A stretch of DNA of 64,000 nt. Origin: Bradyrhizobium lablabi. GTDB taxonomy: Bacteria > Pseudomonadota > Alphaproteobacteria > Rhizobiales > Xanthobacteraceae. The notes below the pieces were generated by a model. That model was given only the letters and a program-made list of their open reading frames with translations. It had not been told where the DNA came from and did no database searches. Both the position numbers and the translations under genes were made by a program. Every line of letters starts with the position of its first letter. The stretch's first letter is position 1. The stretch lies in assembly GCF_001440475.1 (NCBI RefSeq), contig NZ_LLYB01000123.1, forward strand, positions 1-64,000. Direction: 5' to 3'. Shown in pieces: positions 55,841 to 64,000 of the stretch.

Positions 55841-56011
55841 CGAAGTTGGGATCCGGGATCGTGCGGATATCCATTTCCGTGAAAATGCCTTGAACTGTCA
55901 AGACGCTAAATCACTTTTGGGCAACGCGAAATGGCCTGAAGGGCGGCCCGGAAGGGGATTGTGACGACACCCGCAATGCGGGAACAGTGGATCCGAAGCA
56001 GCCGGTGCGGT

Positions 56012-56992
56012 TCAGTTGGATGCAGCGGGGCGCCACAACGCCAACATACCGTCGAGCGCCAACTGGTCGACTGCCTGCGCGACGCCGGCCTGCTCGATCT
56101 GGCGCGCAATGGAACTCAAGCCGAGCGCATCGAACGCGATGGAAGCCGCCGCGCGCAGGAATGTCAGGTCGCCAAACTGCGGGGTGAGCTTGAAGTCGCG
56201 CACCGGCAGGTCGCTTTTGATCTTCTTTTCGGCCACCAGCCACGCAACGGCTGATTTTTCATCGCCAAGTTGATCGACCAGCTTCAATTCGACCGCCTGG
56301 CGGCCGGTGAAGACGCGGCCGTCAGCGACCTTTTCGAGTAGCGCCTCATCCATGCCGCGCCGATCCTTCACCAGGCCGCGGAACCAGGCATAGGAATCCT
56401 TCACCAGCGCATCGAGCGCGGCGCGAGCCTCCGGGCTGGTCGGCTCGAAACCGTTGGGCGCAGCCTTTAACGGCGAGGATTTCACTTCCTCGACCTTGAC
56501 GCCCACGGTCTTCATCAGCTCGGTGAAATTCGGAAATTGAAACAGCACGCCGATCGAGCCGACCAGCGAGCTCTGGCGGGCGACGATATGATCGGCGGCG
56601 AGCGCCGTGATGTAACCGCCCGACGCGGCCAGTCCCTCGACCACCACGACCAGCGGCTTCTTGGCCTTCAGCCGCACCAGGGAATCGTAGAGCTGTTCGG
56701 AGCCGGCCGTGGTGCCGCCCGGCGAGTTGATATGCACGATGACGGCGGCGTGGCTCGACTTCTCCAGCCGCTCCAGCGCCTCGACGCGCTGCTGGTCGCT
56801 GCGGATCAGTCCCTCGATATTGACGCGCGCGATCGATCCCGACGCGGTCAGCGCTGCCGGCCCGCTCCTGGTCGCGAGCGCACCGACGGTGACGATCGCG
56901 GCAATAGCAACCAGGCTGGCCGCAATGCGCCAGAACGTCAACTTCCGGCGGATCCTGCGGCGATCGACGATCACGTCCGAATCGAGCGACAT
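56012..56992 (-). CDS. sppA: Signal peptide peptidase SppA (short type)
   Basis: Membrane-bound protease that digests leftover signal peptides. 326 residues, one N-terminal helix (WRIAASLVAIAAIVTVGALA). The crotonase-like core has INSPGGTTAGSEQ, nucleophile Ser124 in LAASGGYITA and general-base Lys176 in KSSPLKAAPN. The short family form has one core domain instead of two as in E. coli. It is downstream of rpsA and upstream of ihfB. Confidence 0.94.
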   Translation of the reverse strand: MSLDSDVIVDRRRIRRKLTFWRIAASLVAIAAIVTVGALATRSGPAALTASGSIARVNIEGLIRSDQQRVEALERLEKSSHAAVIVHINSPGGTTAGSEQLYDSLVRLKAKKPLVVVVEGLAASGGYITALAADHIVARQSSLVGSIGVLFQFPNFTELMKTVGVKVEEVKSSPLKAAPNGFEPTSPEARAALDALVKDSYAWFRGLVKDRRGMDEALLEKVADGRVFTGRQAVELKLVDQLGDEKSAVAWLVAEKKIKSDLPVRDFKLTPQFGDLTFLRAAASIAFDALGLSSIARQIEQAGVAQAVDQLALDGMLALWRPAASN

Positions 56993-57100
56993 CGAATTTC
57001 TCCTGAAATATCCCGGTCGTTTTGCATCCGCAGCGCTAGCGAAGCATTACCTGATTACATCAATTGCGGTGCAATATGAAGAAAACAAGACCCCTGCTTC

Positions 57101-57227
57101 CCTTCTCCCCTTGTGGGAGAAGGTGGCGCGGACGAAGTCCGCGACGGATGAGAGGTCTGTCTCCGCGGAGAGAACCCCTCATCCGCCTTCGCCTCGCGAA
57201 GGCACCTTCTCCCACAAGGGGAGAAGG
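57101..57227. repeat. Long palindromic element (CCTTCTCCCC/GGGGAGAAGG)
   Basis: Perfect 25-bp arms from CCTTCTCCCCTTGTGGGAGA (57101-57125) to TCTCCCACAAGGGGAGAAGG (57203-57227), with the arms themselves self-complementary (CCTTCTCCCC-TTGT-GGGAGAAGG). The middle holds CCTCATCCG- and CGGATGAG-type arms, so the whole forms a large cruciform. It lies in the rpsA-sppA gap, a typical Bradyrhizobium intergenic repeat in appearance. Confidence 0.85.
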
Positions 57228-57248
57228 AGGGATACCGCCTCCTGAACG

Positions 57249-57276
57249 AAAAAGGCCCCGGTCGAAACCGGGGCCT
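57249..57276 (-). terminator. Terminator after rpsA
   Basis: On the reverse strand AGGCCCCGGT (57276-57267), loop, ACCGGGGCCT (57262-57253) followed by TTTT (57252-57249). It lies 28 nt after the rpsA stop. The rest of the gap to sppA is the palindromic element. Confidence 0.9.
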
Positions 57277-57303
57277 GATGTCGCAGACAGATAAGCTGAA
57301 AGC

Positions 57304-59004
57304 TTACTTCTCGCGGTTCTTCAGCGCGGTGCCGAGGATGTCGCCCAGCGTCGCTCCCGAATCGGAGGAGCCGTACTGCGCGATGGCTTCCTTCTCTTCG
57401 GCCACTTCCAGCGCCTTGATGGAGACCTGCACCTTGCGGGCCTTCTTGTCGAACTGGATCACGCGGGCATCGACCTTCTCGCCGACGGCAAAGCGTTCGG
57501 CGCGCTGATCGTTGCGGTCACGGGCGAGCTCCGAGCGCTTGATGAAGGTGGTGAAGTCGGTGCCCGAGATCTTCACCTCGATGCCGGCTTCCTTCACTTC
57601 GAGCACTTCGCAGGTCACGACCGCGCCCTTCTTGACGTCGCCCGGCTCGGCGAAGGGGTCGCCTTCGAGCTGCTTGACGCCGAGCGAGATGCGCTCCTTT
57701 TCGACATCGACGTCGAGCACCACGGCCTTGACCATGTCGCCCTTCTTGAAGTTGTCGATGACTTGCTCGCCCGGAAGCTTCCAGTCGAGGTCGGACAGAT
57801 GGACCATGCCGTCGACGTCGCCGTCGAGACCCAGGAACAGACCGAACTCGGTCTTGTTCTTGACCTCGCCTTCGACGGTCGAACCGACCGGGAACTTCTC
57901 GACGAAGACTTCCCAGGGGTTGCGCATGGTCTGCTTGAGACCGAGCGAGATGCGGCGCTTGACCGAATCGACTTCGAGCACCTGCACTTCGACTTCCTGC
58001 GAGGTCGAAACGATCTTGCCGGGGTGCATGTTCTTCTTGGTCCACGACATTTCCGAGACGTGGATCAGGCCTTCGATGCCCGGCTCCAGTTCGACGAACG
58101 CGCCGTAGTCGGTGATGTTGGTGACGCGGCCGGTGAAGCGCGCATTCAGCGGGTACTTGGCCTCGATGCCCTGCCACGGATCGTCCAGCAACTGCTTCAT
58201 GCCGAGCGAAATGCGGTGGGTCTCGTGGTTGATCTTGATGATCTTGACCTTCACGGTCTGGCCGATGGTGAGCACCTCGGTCGGGTGGTTGACCCGGCGC
58301 CAGGCGATATCGGTGACGTGGAGCAGGCCGTCGATGCCGCCGAGATCAACGAACGCACCGTAATCGGTGATGTTCTTGACCACGCCGTCGATCACCTGAC
58401 CTTCTTCGAGGTTCTGCACCAGCTCCTGGCGCTGCTCGGCCCGGGTCTCTTCGAGAACCGTGCGGCGCGACACCACGATGTTGCCGCGGCGGCGGTCCAT
58501 CTTGAGGATCTGGAACGGCTGCGAGTTGTTCATCAGCGGCGCAACGTCGCGGATCGGACGGATATCGACCTGCGAGCGCGGCAGGAAGGCAACGGCACCG
58601 TCGAGGTCGACCGTGAAGCCGCCCTTGACCTGGTTGAAGATGACGCCGTGAACCTTCTCGTTGTTGTTGAAGGCCTTCTCGAGCTTGCCCCAGCTTTCCT
58701 CGCGGCGCGCCTTGTCGCGCGACAGCACGGCTTCGCCGAGCGCATTCTCGATCCGGTCGAGAAACACCTCGACTTCGTCGCCAACCTTGAGATCGCTTTC
58801 GCGGCCGGGGCCGGCGAATTCGCGCAACGCGACGCGGCCCTCGGTCTTCAGGCCGACGTCGATGACGGCCATGTCCTTTTCAATTGCAACCACCTTGCCC
58901 TTGATGACGGAGCTTTCCTGCAGATTGCCGCCGGCGAAGGACTCGTCCAGCATTGCAGCGAAATCGTCGCGGGTAGGATTATAAGAAGCAGCAGTCGAAG
59001 CCAT
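57304..59004 (-). CDS. rpsA: 30S ribosomal protein S1
   Basis: Largest ribosomal protein, which captures mRNA. 566 residues with six S1 repeats (for example GQVIDGVVKNITDYGAFVDLGGIDGLLHVTDIAW, FTGRVTNITDYGAFVELEPGIEGLIHVSEMSW, STVEGEVKNKTEFGLFLGLDGDVDGMVHLSDLDW). Starts at ATG 59004 (MASTAASYNPTRDDFAAMLDESF). The upstream leader can fold into two competing structures, listed separately, consistent with autoregulation known for S1. Confidence 0.97.
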   Translation of the reverse strand: MASTAASYNPTRDDFAAMLDESFAGGNLQESSVIKGKVVAIEKDMAVIDVGLKTEGRVALREFAGPGRESDLKVGDEVEVFLDRIENALGEAVLSRDKARREESWGKLEKAFNNNEKVHGVIFNQVKGGFTVDLDGAVAFLPRSQVDIRPIRDVAPLMNNSQPFQILKMDRRRGNIVVSRRTVLEETRAEQRQELVQNLEEGQVIDGVVKNITDYGAFVDLGGIDGLLHVTDIAWRRVNHPTEVLTIGQTVKVKIIKINHETHRISLGMKQLLDDPWQGIEAKYPLNARFTGRVTNITDYGAFVELEPGIEGLIHVSEMSWTKKNMHPGKIVSTSQEVEVQVLEVDSVKRRISLGLKQTMRNPWEVFVEKFPVGSTVEGEVKNKTEFGLFLGLDGDVDGMVHLSDLDWKLPGEQVIDNFKKGDMVKAVVLDVDVEKERISLGVKQLEGDPFAEPGDVKKGAVVTCEVLEVKEAGIEVKISGTDFTTFIKRSELARDRNDQRAERFAVGEKVDARVIQFDKKARKVQVSIKALEVAEEKEAIAQYGSSDSGATLGDILGTALKNREK

Positions 59005-59112
59005 TTGTTCTCCAATGCGGGATATCGCCGGCCATTCGGGTTAAAGGGCGCATCGCGCGTGAAGTGTCAGGGGTCCGCAAACCCTGACGACCGCTTTTTG
59101 CGGAGGCGCAAA

Positions 59113-59247
59113 AGCGGGCCGGCAGCTTGCCTGCACGTTCGATACGTTTGAATTATCCGGACCTGAAACGAGCGTGTCGATTTCAGGAACCTGGAGCGGA
59201 CTTTCCTCCAATGACGGCAGGGAACTGAACTCTCCTGCCGGCCCGCT
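59113..59247 (-). promoter_or_regulatory. Structured rpsA leader with alternative folds
   Basis: In the 503-bp gap before rpsA, the reverse-strand RNA has 13-bp arms AGCGGGCCGGCAG (59247-59235) and CTGCCGGCCCGCT (59125-59113), the latter followed by TTTG-rich sequence. The 5' arm can instead pair locally: CGGCAGG (59240-59234) with CCTGCCG (59221-59215). Two more hairpins, CCTGAAA/TTTCAGG (59187-59162) and TGGAG/CTCCA (59210-59192), lie between. The arrangement could be a terminator/antiterminator switch or a separate small RNA. No -10/-35 was assigned. Confidence 0.5.
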
Positions 59248-59507
59248 CGGACAGCCCTGATCTTATCGACGGCGGCCCGGATGGCGCTGATATAGCCCCA
59301 AGGACCCCGCCGGGCAAGCCGGAAATGCCCCGATTTACGGGCCCTTAAGGCTGATGGAAGCTAAGCATTGCCCCGCGCTTTGGGCCCGCGCATTCAACGC
59401 CCTGTTGACCGCACGGCGCGAAAGGTCCGCAAGCCCAGGCGAGATGGAACCCGCCCTTAAGCGTCGCCCCGCACGATGGTCCGATCCAAAACAGGGGAGT
59501 GCCAACC

Positions 59508-59678
59508 ATGAAGAGCCTGATCGCTCTGACCGCCTTCGCCGTTTTTACCGTCGCCACGGCCGTTGCCGGCAAGCCGGCCGCTTTTGCGACCGACAAGGCG
59601 GTTGCCGCTGCCAAGTCGAAGCCCGTCATGATGGCCGAACAGCAATTGCCGTTCGACCGCGCGCGCTCGAAGAACTGA
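59508..59678 (+). CDS. Small predicted secreted protein
   Basis: 56 residues, too short for usual ORF calls. ATG 59508 has AGGGGAG upstream (59492-59498). The N-terminus is a signal peptide (MKSLIALTAFAVFTVATAVA, cut near VAG or AFA), leaving a basic peptide ending FDRARSKN. It lies between the rpsA leader and cmk on the opposite strand. I know no family; the ribosome site and signal pattern make it a fair candidate gene. Confidence 0.55.
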   Translation: MKSLIALTAFAVFTVATAVAGKPAAFATDKAVAAAKSKPVMMAEQQLPFDRARSKN

Positions 59679-59716
59679 CAAATCCAGGCCCGGTCGAGCG
59701 GGGCTTACCGAAACCT

Positions 59717-60346
59717 TCACCGCGCGGCGCGGACGGCCTCGACGATCGCAATGGCGGCGCTCACGCTGGCCTCGACATCGAGATTTGAATTGTCGAGGAT
59801 ATGCGCATCTTCGGCCGCCTTTAGCGGCGCGGCCGCGCGGTTCTTGTCCCGTTCGTCGCGCTTGAGGATGTCGGCCAGCACCATTGCCTCGTCGGCGGCT
59901 TCGCCACGCGCCAGCGCTTCCAGCGTCCGGCGGTGGGCCCGCACCTGCGGGTCGGCGACGACAAAGATCTTCACGTCGGCGTTCGGGCAGATCACCGTGC
60001 CGATGTCGCGCCCATCGAGCACCGCGCCGGGCGGGTCGGCCGCGAATTGGCGCTGAAAATTGACCAGGGCCTCACGCACCCTGGGGATCGCCGACACGAC
60101 TGATGCGGCGTCGCCGATGCGCTGGCTCTTCAGCTCGGGATGGCCGAAATTTTCGGGGTCGAGCTCCATCGCAATGGCAACCGCCCGCGCCTCATCGGTG
60201 AGGTCAAAACCCCGATCCAGCAACGCCTTCGCCACGGCGCGATAGATCACGCCGGTGTCGAGATGGCGGTAGCCGTAATGGTGAGCGAGCCGCTTGCCGA
60301 GCGTGCCCTTGCCGGATGCCGCCGGCCCGTCGATGGCGATGATCAT
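59717..60346 (-). CDS. cmk: (d)CMP kinase
   Basis: Phosphorylates CMP and dCMP. 209 residues from ATG 60346 (MIIAIDGPAASGKGT, P-loop GPAASGKG); ATG 60355 (MAR MII...) is an equal alternative. RHLDTGVIYRAVA and LDGRDIGTVICPNADVKIFV are typical, with the LID segment RDERDKNR. Longer in-frame sequence upstream is unlikely. The common order aroA-cmk-rpsA appears here with tctC-type and small genes inserted. Confidence 0.95.
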   Translation of the reverse strand: MIIAIDGPAASGKGTLGKRLAHHYGYRHLDTGVIYRAVAKALLDRGFDLTDEARAVAIAMELDPENFGHPELKSQRIGDAASVVSAIPRVREALVNFQRQFAADPPGAVLDGRDIGTVICPNADVKIFVVADPQVRAHRRTLEALARGEAADEAMVLADILKRDERDKNRAAAPLKAAEDAHILDNSNLDVEASVSAAIAIVEAVRAAR

Positions 60347-60589
60347 GCGTGCCATGTGCACAGAGCGGCGATGATGGTCAAGGCCGCCGCCAAAGGATTG
60401 GGCGACTACAGGCGATATCGCCCACAGAACGGTAGCACGCCAACCGCCGGGAACGAGAATTCCGCAGGACGGACGCATCCCAGATGCGTCCAAATGTTCC
60501 TCGCCCAGACCGTGGCCGCCTCTAGTCTGAAACCAGACCGGGAATTCCATTCAAGGATCTGCAGAAATAGCACCGGCAGGAGGGATACG

Positions 60590-61579
60590 ATGAGCGCCAT
60601 TTCACGACGTCGTTTTATCGGCAGCGCTGCCGCTGCCTCAGCCATCCCGCTGATCGGGACTTCGGCCCAGGCGCAGGCCGACTGGCCGACCAAGCCGATC
60701 AAGATTATTGCCGGCTATCCCGCCGGCGGGCAGACCGATTTGTTCGCGCGGACCTATGGCGAATATATCCGGGCCGAGACCGGCCAGAACGTGGTGGTGG
60801 AAAACAAGGCCGGCGCCTCGGGATCGGTCGCGGCGGTCGAAGTCAAGCGCGCCGCGCCCGACGGCTACACGCTGATGTTCACGATCTCGACGACGATGAT
60901 CATGAACCGGGTTCTGATCAAGGACATCGCTTACGACGCCGACAAGGATTTCGTCCTCATCTGCATCATGCCGTCTGGCAGCCTGCCGTTCGTGGCCAGC
61001 GAGAAGACGGGCGCCAGGACGCTCGACGAATTCGTCGCCTATGCGAAGAAGGCCGAGAAGGTCAACATCGGCACCTACGGCGCCGGGTCATACGCGCATA
61101 TGGCCGTCGCCGAAATGAACAAGCAGTACGGCCTCAAAATGGAAGCGGTCCATTACCGCGGCGAGGCGCCGATGTGGACCGATCTTGCCGGCGGGTTTAT
61201 CGACGGCGCCCATGGCAGCTATTCCGCGGCATTGTCCGTCCTGCAGAGCGGCCGCGGCCATGCGGTCGCCGTCTCGCGCAAGCGGATGTCGACACTGCCG
61301 GATGTGCCGTCCTTCGCCGAACAGGGCGCAACGTCGCGCATCTTCCGATTGACCGGCTTCCAGTGCTGCGCCGCGCCCACGGGCACGCCACCGGAGGTCA
61401 TTCAGAAACTGTCAAAACTGCTCGTCGCCGGCGGCAAGACCGAAAAGGTGCTGAAGGTCATGAAATCGTTCGGCGTCGATGACACCGCGATGACCTTCGA
61501 GGAGACACAGAAACTCTTCAAGGAAGAATCGCCGGTCTGGCTCGAAGCCGTGACGAGCCTTGGGCTTGCGCCGTCCTGA
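60590..61579 (+). CDS. Tripartite tricarboxylate transporter substrate-binding protein (TctC family)
   Basis: 329 residues with a Tat-type signal (MSAISRRRFIGSAAAASAIPL, RRRF) and a Venus-flytrap fold: DWPTKPIKIIAGYPAGGQTD, VVVENKAGASGSVAAVEVKRAAPDGYTL, LPDVPSFAEQG. ATG 60590 follows AGGAGGG (60578-60584). No tctA/tctB membrane genes are near, so it is an orphan receptor, common in this group. The longer upstream frame is rejected. It ends 18 nt from the convergent aroA. Confidence 0.9.
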   Translation: MSAISRRRFIGSAAAASAIPLIGTSAQAQADWPTKPIKIIAGYPAGGQTDLFARTYGEYIRAETGQNVVVENKAGASGSVAAVEVKRAAPDGYTLMFTISTTMIMNRVLIKDIAYDADKDFVLICIMPSGSLPFVASEKTGARTLDEFVAYAKKAEKVNIGTYGAGSYAHMAVAEMNKQYGLKMEAVHYRGEAPMWTDLAGGFIDGAHGSYSAALSVLQSGRGHAVAVSRKRMSTLPDVPSFAEQGATSRIFRLTGFQCCAAPTGTPPEVIQKLSKLLVAGGKTEKVLKVMKSFGVDDTAMTFEETQKLFKEESPVWLEAVTSLGLAPS

Positions 61580-61597
61580 ACCGCGCAAGCGCACTTC

Positions 61598-62935
61598 TCA
61601 CGAAAACTCCGCGCCCAGCGAACGCATCATCGGAATGAAATCCGGAAAGCTGGTGGCGATGAAGGCGGTGTCGTCGACCTTGACCGGCTTGTCGGCGGCC
61701 AGCCCCATCACCAGCGCCGACATCGCGATGCGATGATCCATGTGGGTGGCGACAAGGCCGCCGCCCGGCACGTGGCCGCGCCCTTCGACGATCAGGTCGT
61801 CTCCGGTGATCTCCACCTTGACGCCGTTGACGCGCAACATGGCGGCAGTCGCCTCCAGCCGGTCGGATTCCTTGACGCGCAATTCCTGCAGGCCGCGCAT
61901 GATGGTCGTGCCTTCGGCGAAGGAAGCCGCAACCGCCAGCACCAGATATTCATCGATCATCGAGGGCGCGCGCTCCGGCGGCACCTCGACGCCGCGCAGC
62001 TTGGAGGCGCGCACGCGCAAGGTGGCCATCGGCTCGCCGGCGTCGCCACGGACGTCGCTCTCCTCGATCGACGCCCCCATTTCGCGCAGCGTGGTGAACA
62101 GGCCGGTGCGCAGTGGATTGGTCATCACGTCGGAGAAGGTCACATCGGAGCCCTCGACGACCAGCGCCGCCACGACCGGAAATGCCGCTGACGACGGATC
62201 GGCGGGCACCACGACCTCGGCGCCATGCAGTTCGGGCTGACCGGTGAGCGCGATTCTGCGGCCGTGACTGCCTTCGGTGGCCGAGACGATCTCGGCGCCG
62301 AAATGTTTCAGCATCAGCTCGGTGTGGTCGCGGCTGGCTTCCTGCTCGATGACGGTGGTGACGCCCGGCGCGGCGAGCCCTGCGAGCAGCACCGCCGACT
62401 TGATCTGGGCTGAAGCCACCGGCGTGCGATACAGAATCGGCACCGGATCGCGTGCGCCGTGCAGCGTCAGCGGCAGGCGGCCACCTTCCCTGGTCTCGCC
62501 GGCCTTGGCGCCCATCAATTCGAGGGGATCGAGGATCCGGCGCATCGGCCGCGAGCGCAGCGAGGCGTCGCCGTCGAATACCGCCGTGATCGGGCAGCCG
62601 GCGACGGCCCCCATCACCAGCCGGCAGCCGGTGCCGGAATTGCCGAAATCGAGCGGGCCAGCCGGTTGGGCGAACCCCGCCACGCCGACACCTGCGACCT
62701 TCCAGGCAAACGGTCCGGTTCGCTCGACCTTGGCGCCCAGCGCCTGCATGGATTTGGCCGTGTTGAGAACGTCTTCGCCCTCGAGCAGGCCGGAAATGCG
62801 GGTTTCGCCGACCGAAAGCGCCCCCAGGATGAGGGCGCGGTGTGAAATCGACTTGTCGCCGGGAACACGTACTTTCCCGGACAGGGGGCCACTGGAACGG
62901 GATTCCAGCGGGGTTTGGGCGGTTGAATGGGTCAA
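61598..62935 (-). CDS. aroA: 3-phosphoshikimate 1-carboxyvinyltransferase (EPSP synthase)
   Basis: Sixth step of the shikimate pathway. 445 residues from TTG 62935, which has AGAGGA 8 nt upstream; an in-frame GTG at 62968 is the longer alternative. It is of the class II (CP4-like) type: VRVPGDKSISHRALILGAL, LDFGNSGTGCRL, and the ESDRL-type motif VKESDRLEATAAML. At the position of CP4 Ala100 the sequence has Gly101 in NSGT. Converges with the TctC gene and diverges from the FYDLN gene. Confidence 0.95.
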   Translation of the reverse strand: MTHSTAQTPLESRSSGPLSGKVRVPGDKSISHRALILGALSVGETRISGLLEGEDVLNTAKSMQALGAKVERTGPFAWKVAGVGVAGFAQPAGPLDFGNSGTGCRLVMGAVAGCPITAVFDGDASLRSRPMRRILDPLELMGAKAGETREGGRLPLTLHGARDPVPILYRTPVASAQIKSAVLLAGLAAPGVTTVIEQEASRDHTELMLKHFGAEIVSATEGSHGRRIALTGQPELHGAEVVVPADPSSAAFPVVAALVVEGSDVTFSDVMTNPLRTGLFTTLREMGASIEESDVRGDAGEPMATLRVRASKLRGVEVPPERAPSMIDEYLVLAVAASFAEGTTIMRGLQELRVKESDRLEATAAMLRVNGVKVEITGDDLIVEGRGHVPGGGLVATHMDHRIAMSALVMGLAADKPVKVDDTAFIATSFPDFIPMMRSLGAEFS

Positions 62936-63079
62936 GATGGGGGTCCTCTGCGGGGGCCGCAGTATCACATGGGCCCCCCGGCGTCACGCTGCCGTCAAAT
63001 GCGTCAAACCGCTATTGACACCGGGCCCTCAACTAGCCAAGTGAAGCACCGTTTTTCGAAAAATTCCCAGGATCCACAC

Positions 63080-63499
63080 GTGGCCAAATCCGACCTCGGA
63101 ACCAAGCGCATTTGCCCGACGACGGGTAAGAAGTTCTACGACCTGAACAAGAACCCGGTGATTTCGCCCTATACCGGCGAGGTCGTGCCGATTGCGCCGA
63201 TCGCGCCGCCCCGGACCGCCCGTGGCGATGCCGCACGCGCTGCTGCCGCCGCAACTACCGCCGCCGACATGCCGGAGCCCGCCGAGGCCGAAGAGTTGGT
63301 CTCGCTCGAGGAGGCTGACGCCGAGGAGAACACCGGCAAGGTCAAGGCCCAGGTTCCCGAATCGGAAGACGACATCGAGATCGATGAGACCATCGAGGAC
63401 GATGACGACGACGATTCGACCTTCATTCCGGACGAGGAAGAGGGCGACGAAGACGTTACCGACATCATCGGCGACGTCGGAGGTGATGAAGAGACTTGA
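63080..63499 (+). CDS. FYDLN-acid protein (TIGR02300 family)
   Basis: 139 residues from GTG 63080. The conserved N-terminus is KSDLGTKRICPTTGKKFYDLNKNPVISPYTG; the single Cys leaves no full zinc ribbon. A Pro/Ala linker follows and then a very acidic tail (TIEDDDDDDSTFIPDEEEGDED). The function is unknown in the family. It is upstream of tRNA-Ala. Longer in-frame extension to 62927 overlaps aroA and is rejected. Confidence 0.9.
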   Translation: MAKSDLGTKRICPTTGKKFYDLNKNPVISPYTGEVVPIAPIAPPRTARGDAARAAAAATTAADMPEPAEAEELVSLEEADAEENTGKVKAQVPESEDDIEIDETIEDDDDDDSTFIPDEEEGDEDVTDIIGDVGGDEET

Positions 63500-63614
63500 G
63501 ATCGTCCCAGAACTGTGGTTCAGGGACATGCTCGCGAGTTACCCACGACTCGCGGGAGAGCATGATCTGGAAAAGTAGTTTTCCGAAATGATCGTGCTCA
63601 GGCGATAGAGTTAC

Positions 63615-63690
<76 letters not shown>

Positions 63691-63735
63691 ACCTCAGCTC
63701 GCTTCGCGAGCTTCCGTTGGACAGGCTAATTTCCC

Positions 63736-64000
63736 CTACTCCCCCAACACCGCATTCAATCGATCGCGCAACGCGACGATCTCGTTCTTCATCGTCACGA
63801 GTTCACCGACCGAGCAGGCTGACGCTGCCAGGATCGATTGCGGCACGGCCCGCGCTTTCTCCCTGAGCGACTCGCCCTTTATCGTCAGCGCGATCAGCAC
63901 CTGACGCTCGTCTTCCGTGCTGCGGGTTCGCTTGATGAGGTCGGCGGCCTCCAGCCGCTTGAGCAGCGGCGTCAGCGTGCCGGAATCCAGGAACAGCCGC
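63736..64000 (-). CDS. MarR/OhrR-family regulator (5' end beyond window)
   Basis: Only the C-terminal 87 or so residues are in the window, ending ALRDRLNAVLGE with TAG at 63738-63736. The visible part starts in the winged helix (LFLDSGTLTPLLKRLEAADLIKRTRSTEDERQVLIALTIKG), the MarR recognition helix and wing. The LDSGTLTPLLKRLE segment is typical of OhrR-type organic peroxide sensors; the reactive N-terminal Cys is outside the window, so the subtype is uncertain. It lies 45 bp from tRNA-Ala. Confidence 0.85.
   Translation of the reverse strand, partial: RLFLDSGTLTPLLKRLEAADLIKRTRSTEDERQVLIALTIKGESLREKARAVPQSILAASACSVGELVTMKNEIVALRDRLNAVLGE

Noticed and set aside
57763..59151. 462-residue forward frame opposite rpsA
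   Set aside because: Antisense to S1 repeats; the periodic pattern mirrors the S1 domains, so it is a shadow.
59192..59210. GGAGGAAAGTCCG on the reverse strand, like the RNase P RNA signature GAGGAAAGTCC
   Set aside because: The rest of an RNase P RNA is absent; the structured segment is only about 135 nt, so this is a chance resemblance.

Overview
The window is an alphaproteobacterial chromosome segment, most likely from Bradyrhizobium or a close relative in the Nitrobacteraceae. The evidence is very high GC with strongly GC-biased third positions, an Irr regulator with its heme motif at Cys29, a DivL pseudokinase with Tyr in place of the phospho-His, a FYDLN-acid protein, class II EPSP synthase, and several families of intergenic palindromes of the kind scattered through Bradyrhizobium genomes. 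It is mostly conserved core genome. I see no phage, insertion sequence, CRISPR array, rRNA or integrated element.

Layout. 1-6.5 kb: translation and RNA genes infB (5' end outside the window), rbfA, truB, rpsO, pnp, all forward. 6.7-10.8 kb: oxidative-stress group with an exported superoxide dismutase, katG and divergent oxyR. 10.8-15 kb: accessory genes (autotransporter, GNAT, secreted unknown, GST). 15-18.9 kb: reverse-strand fabA-fabB-fabV, divergent from irr. 19-30.8 kb: mixed metabolic, regulatory and exported genes (SH3 protein, D-2-hydroxyacid dehydrogenase, LysR/aldo-keto reductase pair, TetR with a divergent unknown gene, moeB, protease-like protein, gamma-glutamyltransferase, ParA-like ATPase, GNAT). 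30.8-36 kb: mutM facing away from ubiE-ubiB-coaBC-dut. 36-41.5 kb: divL, a TsaE/sugar-kinase fusion, a PilZ protein and a MurU-like nucleotidyltransferase. 41.7-48.8 kb: addB-addA-trxA. 48.9-59 kb: reverse block of a phosphoesterase, folC, accD, trpA, trpB, trpF, a LapA-type membrane protein, ihfB, sppA and rpsA. 59.5-64 kb: small secreted protein, cmk, a TctC-type binding protein, aroA, a FYDLN protein, tRNA-Ala(GGC) and the C-terminal part of a MarR/OhrR regulator.

Functional links. infB-rbfA-truB-rpsO-pnp is a ribosome maturation and RNA decay unit. fabA-fabB-fabV gives anaerobic-type unsaturated fatty acid synthesis plus an enoyl reductase. trpFBA-accD-folC is joined by 4-bp overlaps. AddAB with trxA serves double-strand break repair. 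The AmgK-like kinase and the MurU-like nucleotidyltransferase suggest peptidoglycan sugar recycling. The oxyR-katG-sod group handles reactive oxygen.

Most interesting signals. (1) coaBC encodes an extra N-terminal ribbon-helix-helix domain of the FitA/VapB antitoxin type, and just upstream lies an inverted repeat with two TGCTRGCA cores, so the CoA enzyme may repress its own gene. (2) The rpsA leader can form either a local 5' hairpin or a 13-bp long-range stem followed by TTTT, a switch-like arrangement. (3) A TetR gene and an unknown divergent gene share two near-identical tandem palindromic operators. (4) The pnp leader has a nested long hairpin. (5) Several proteins have lost canonical residues: an aldo-keto reductase without the catalytic His, a trypsin-like protein without His, and AccD without its zinc ribbon. 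Many long open frames opposite pnp, divL, addA and rpsA are codon-bias artefacts and are not listed as genes.
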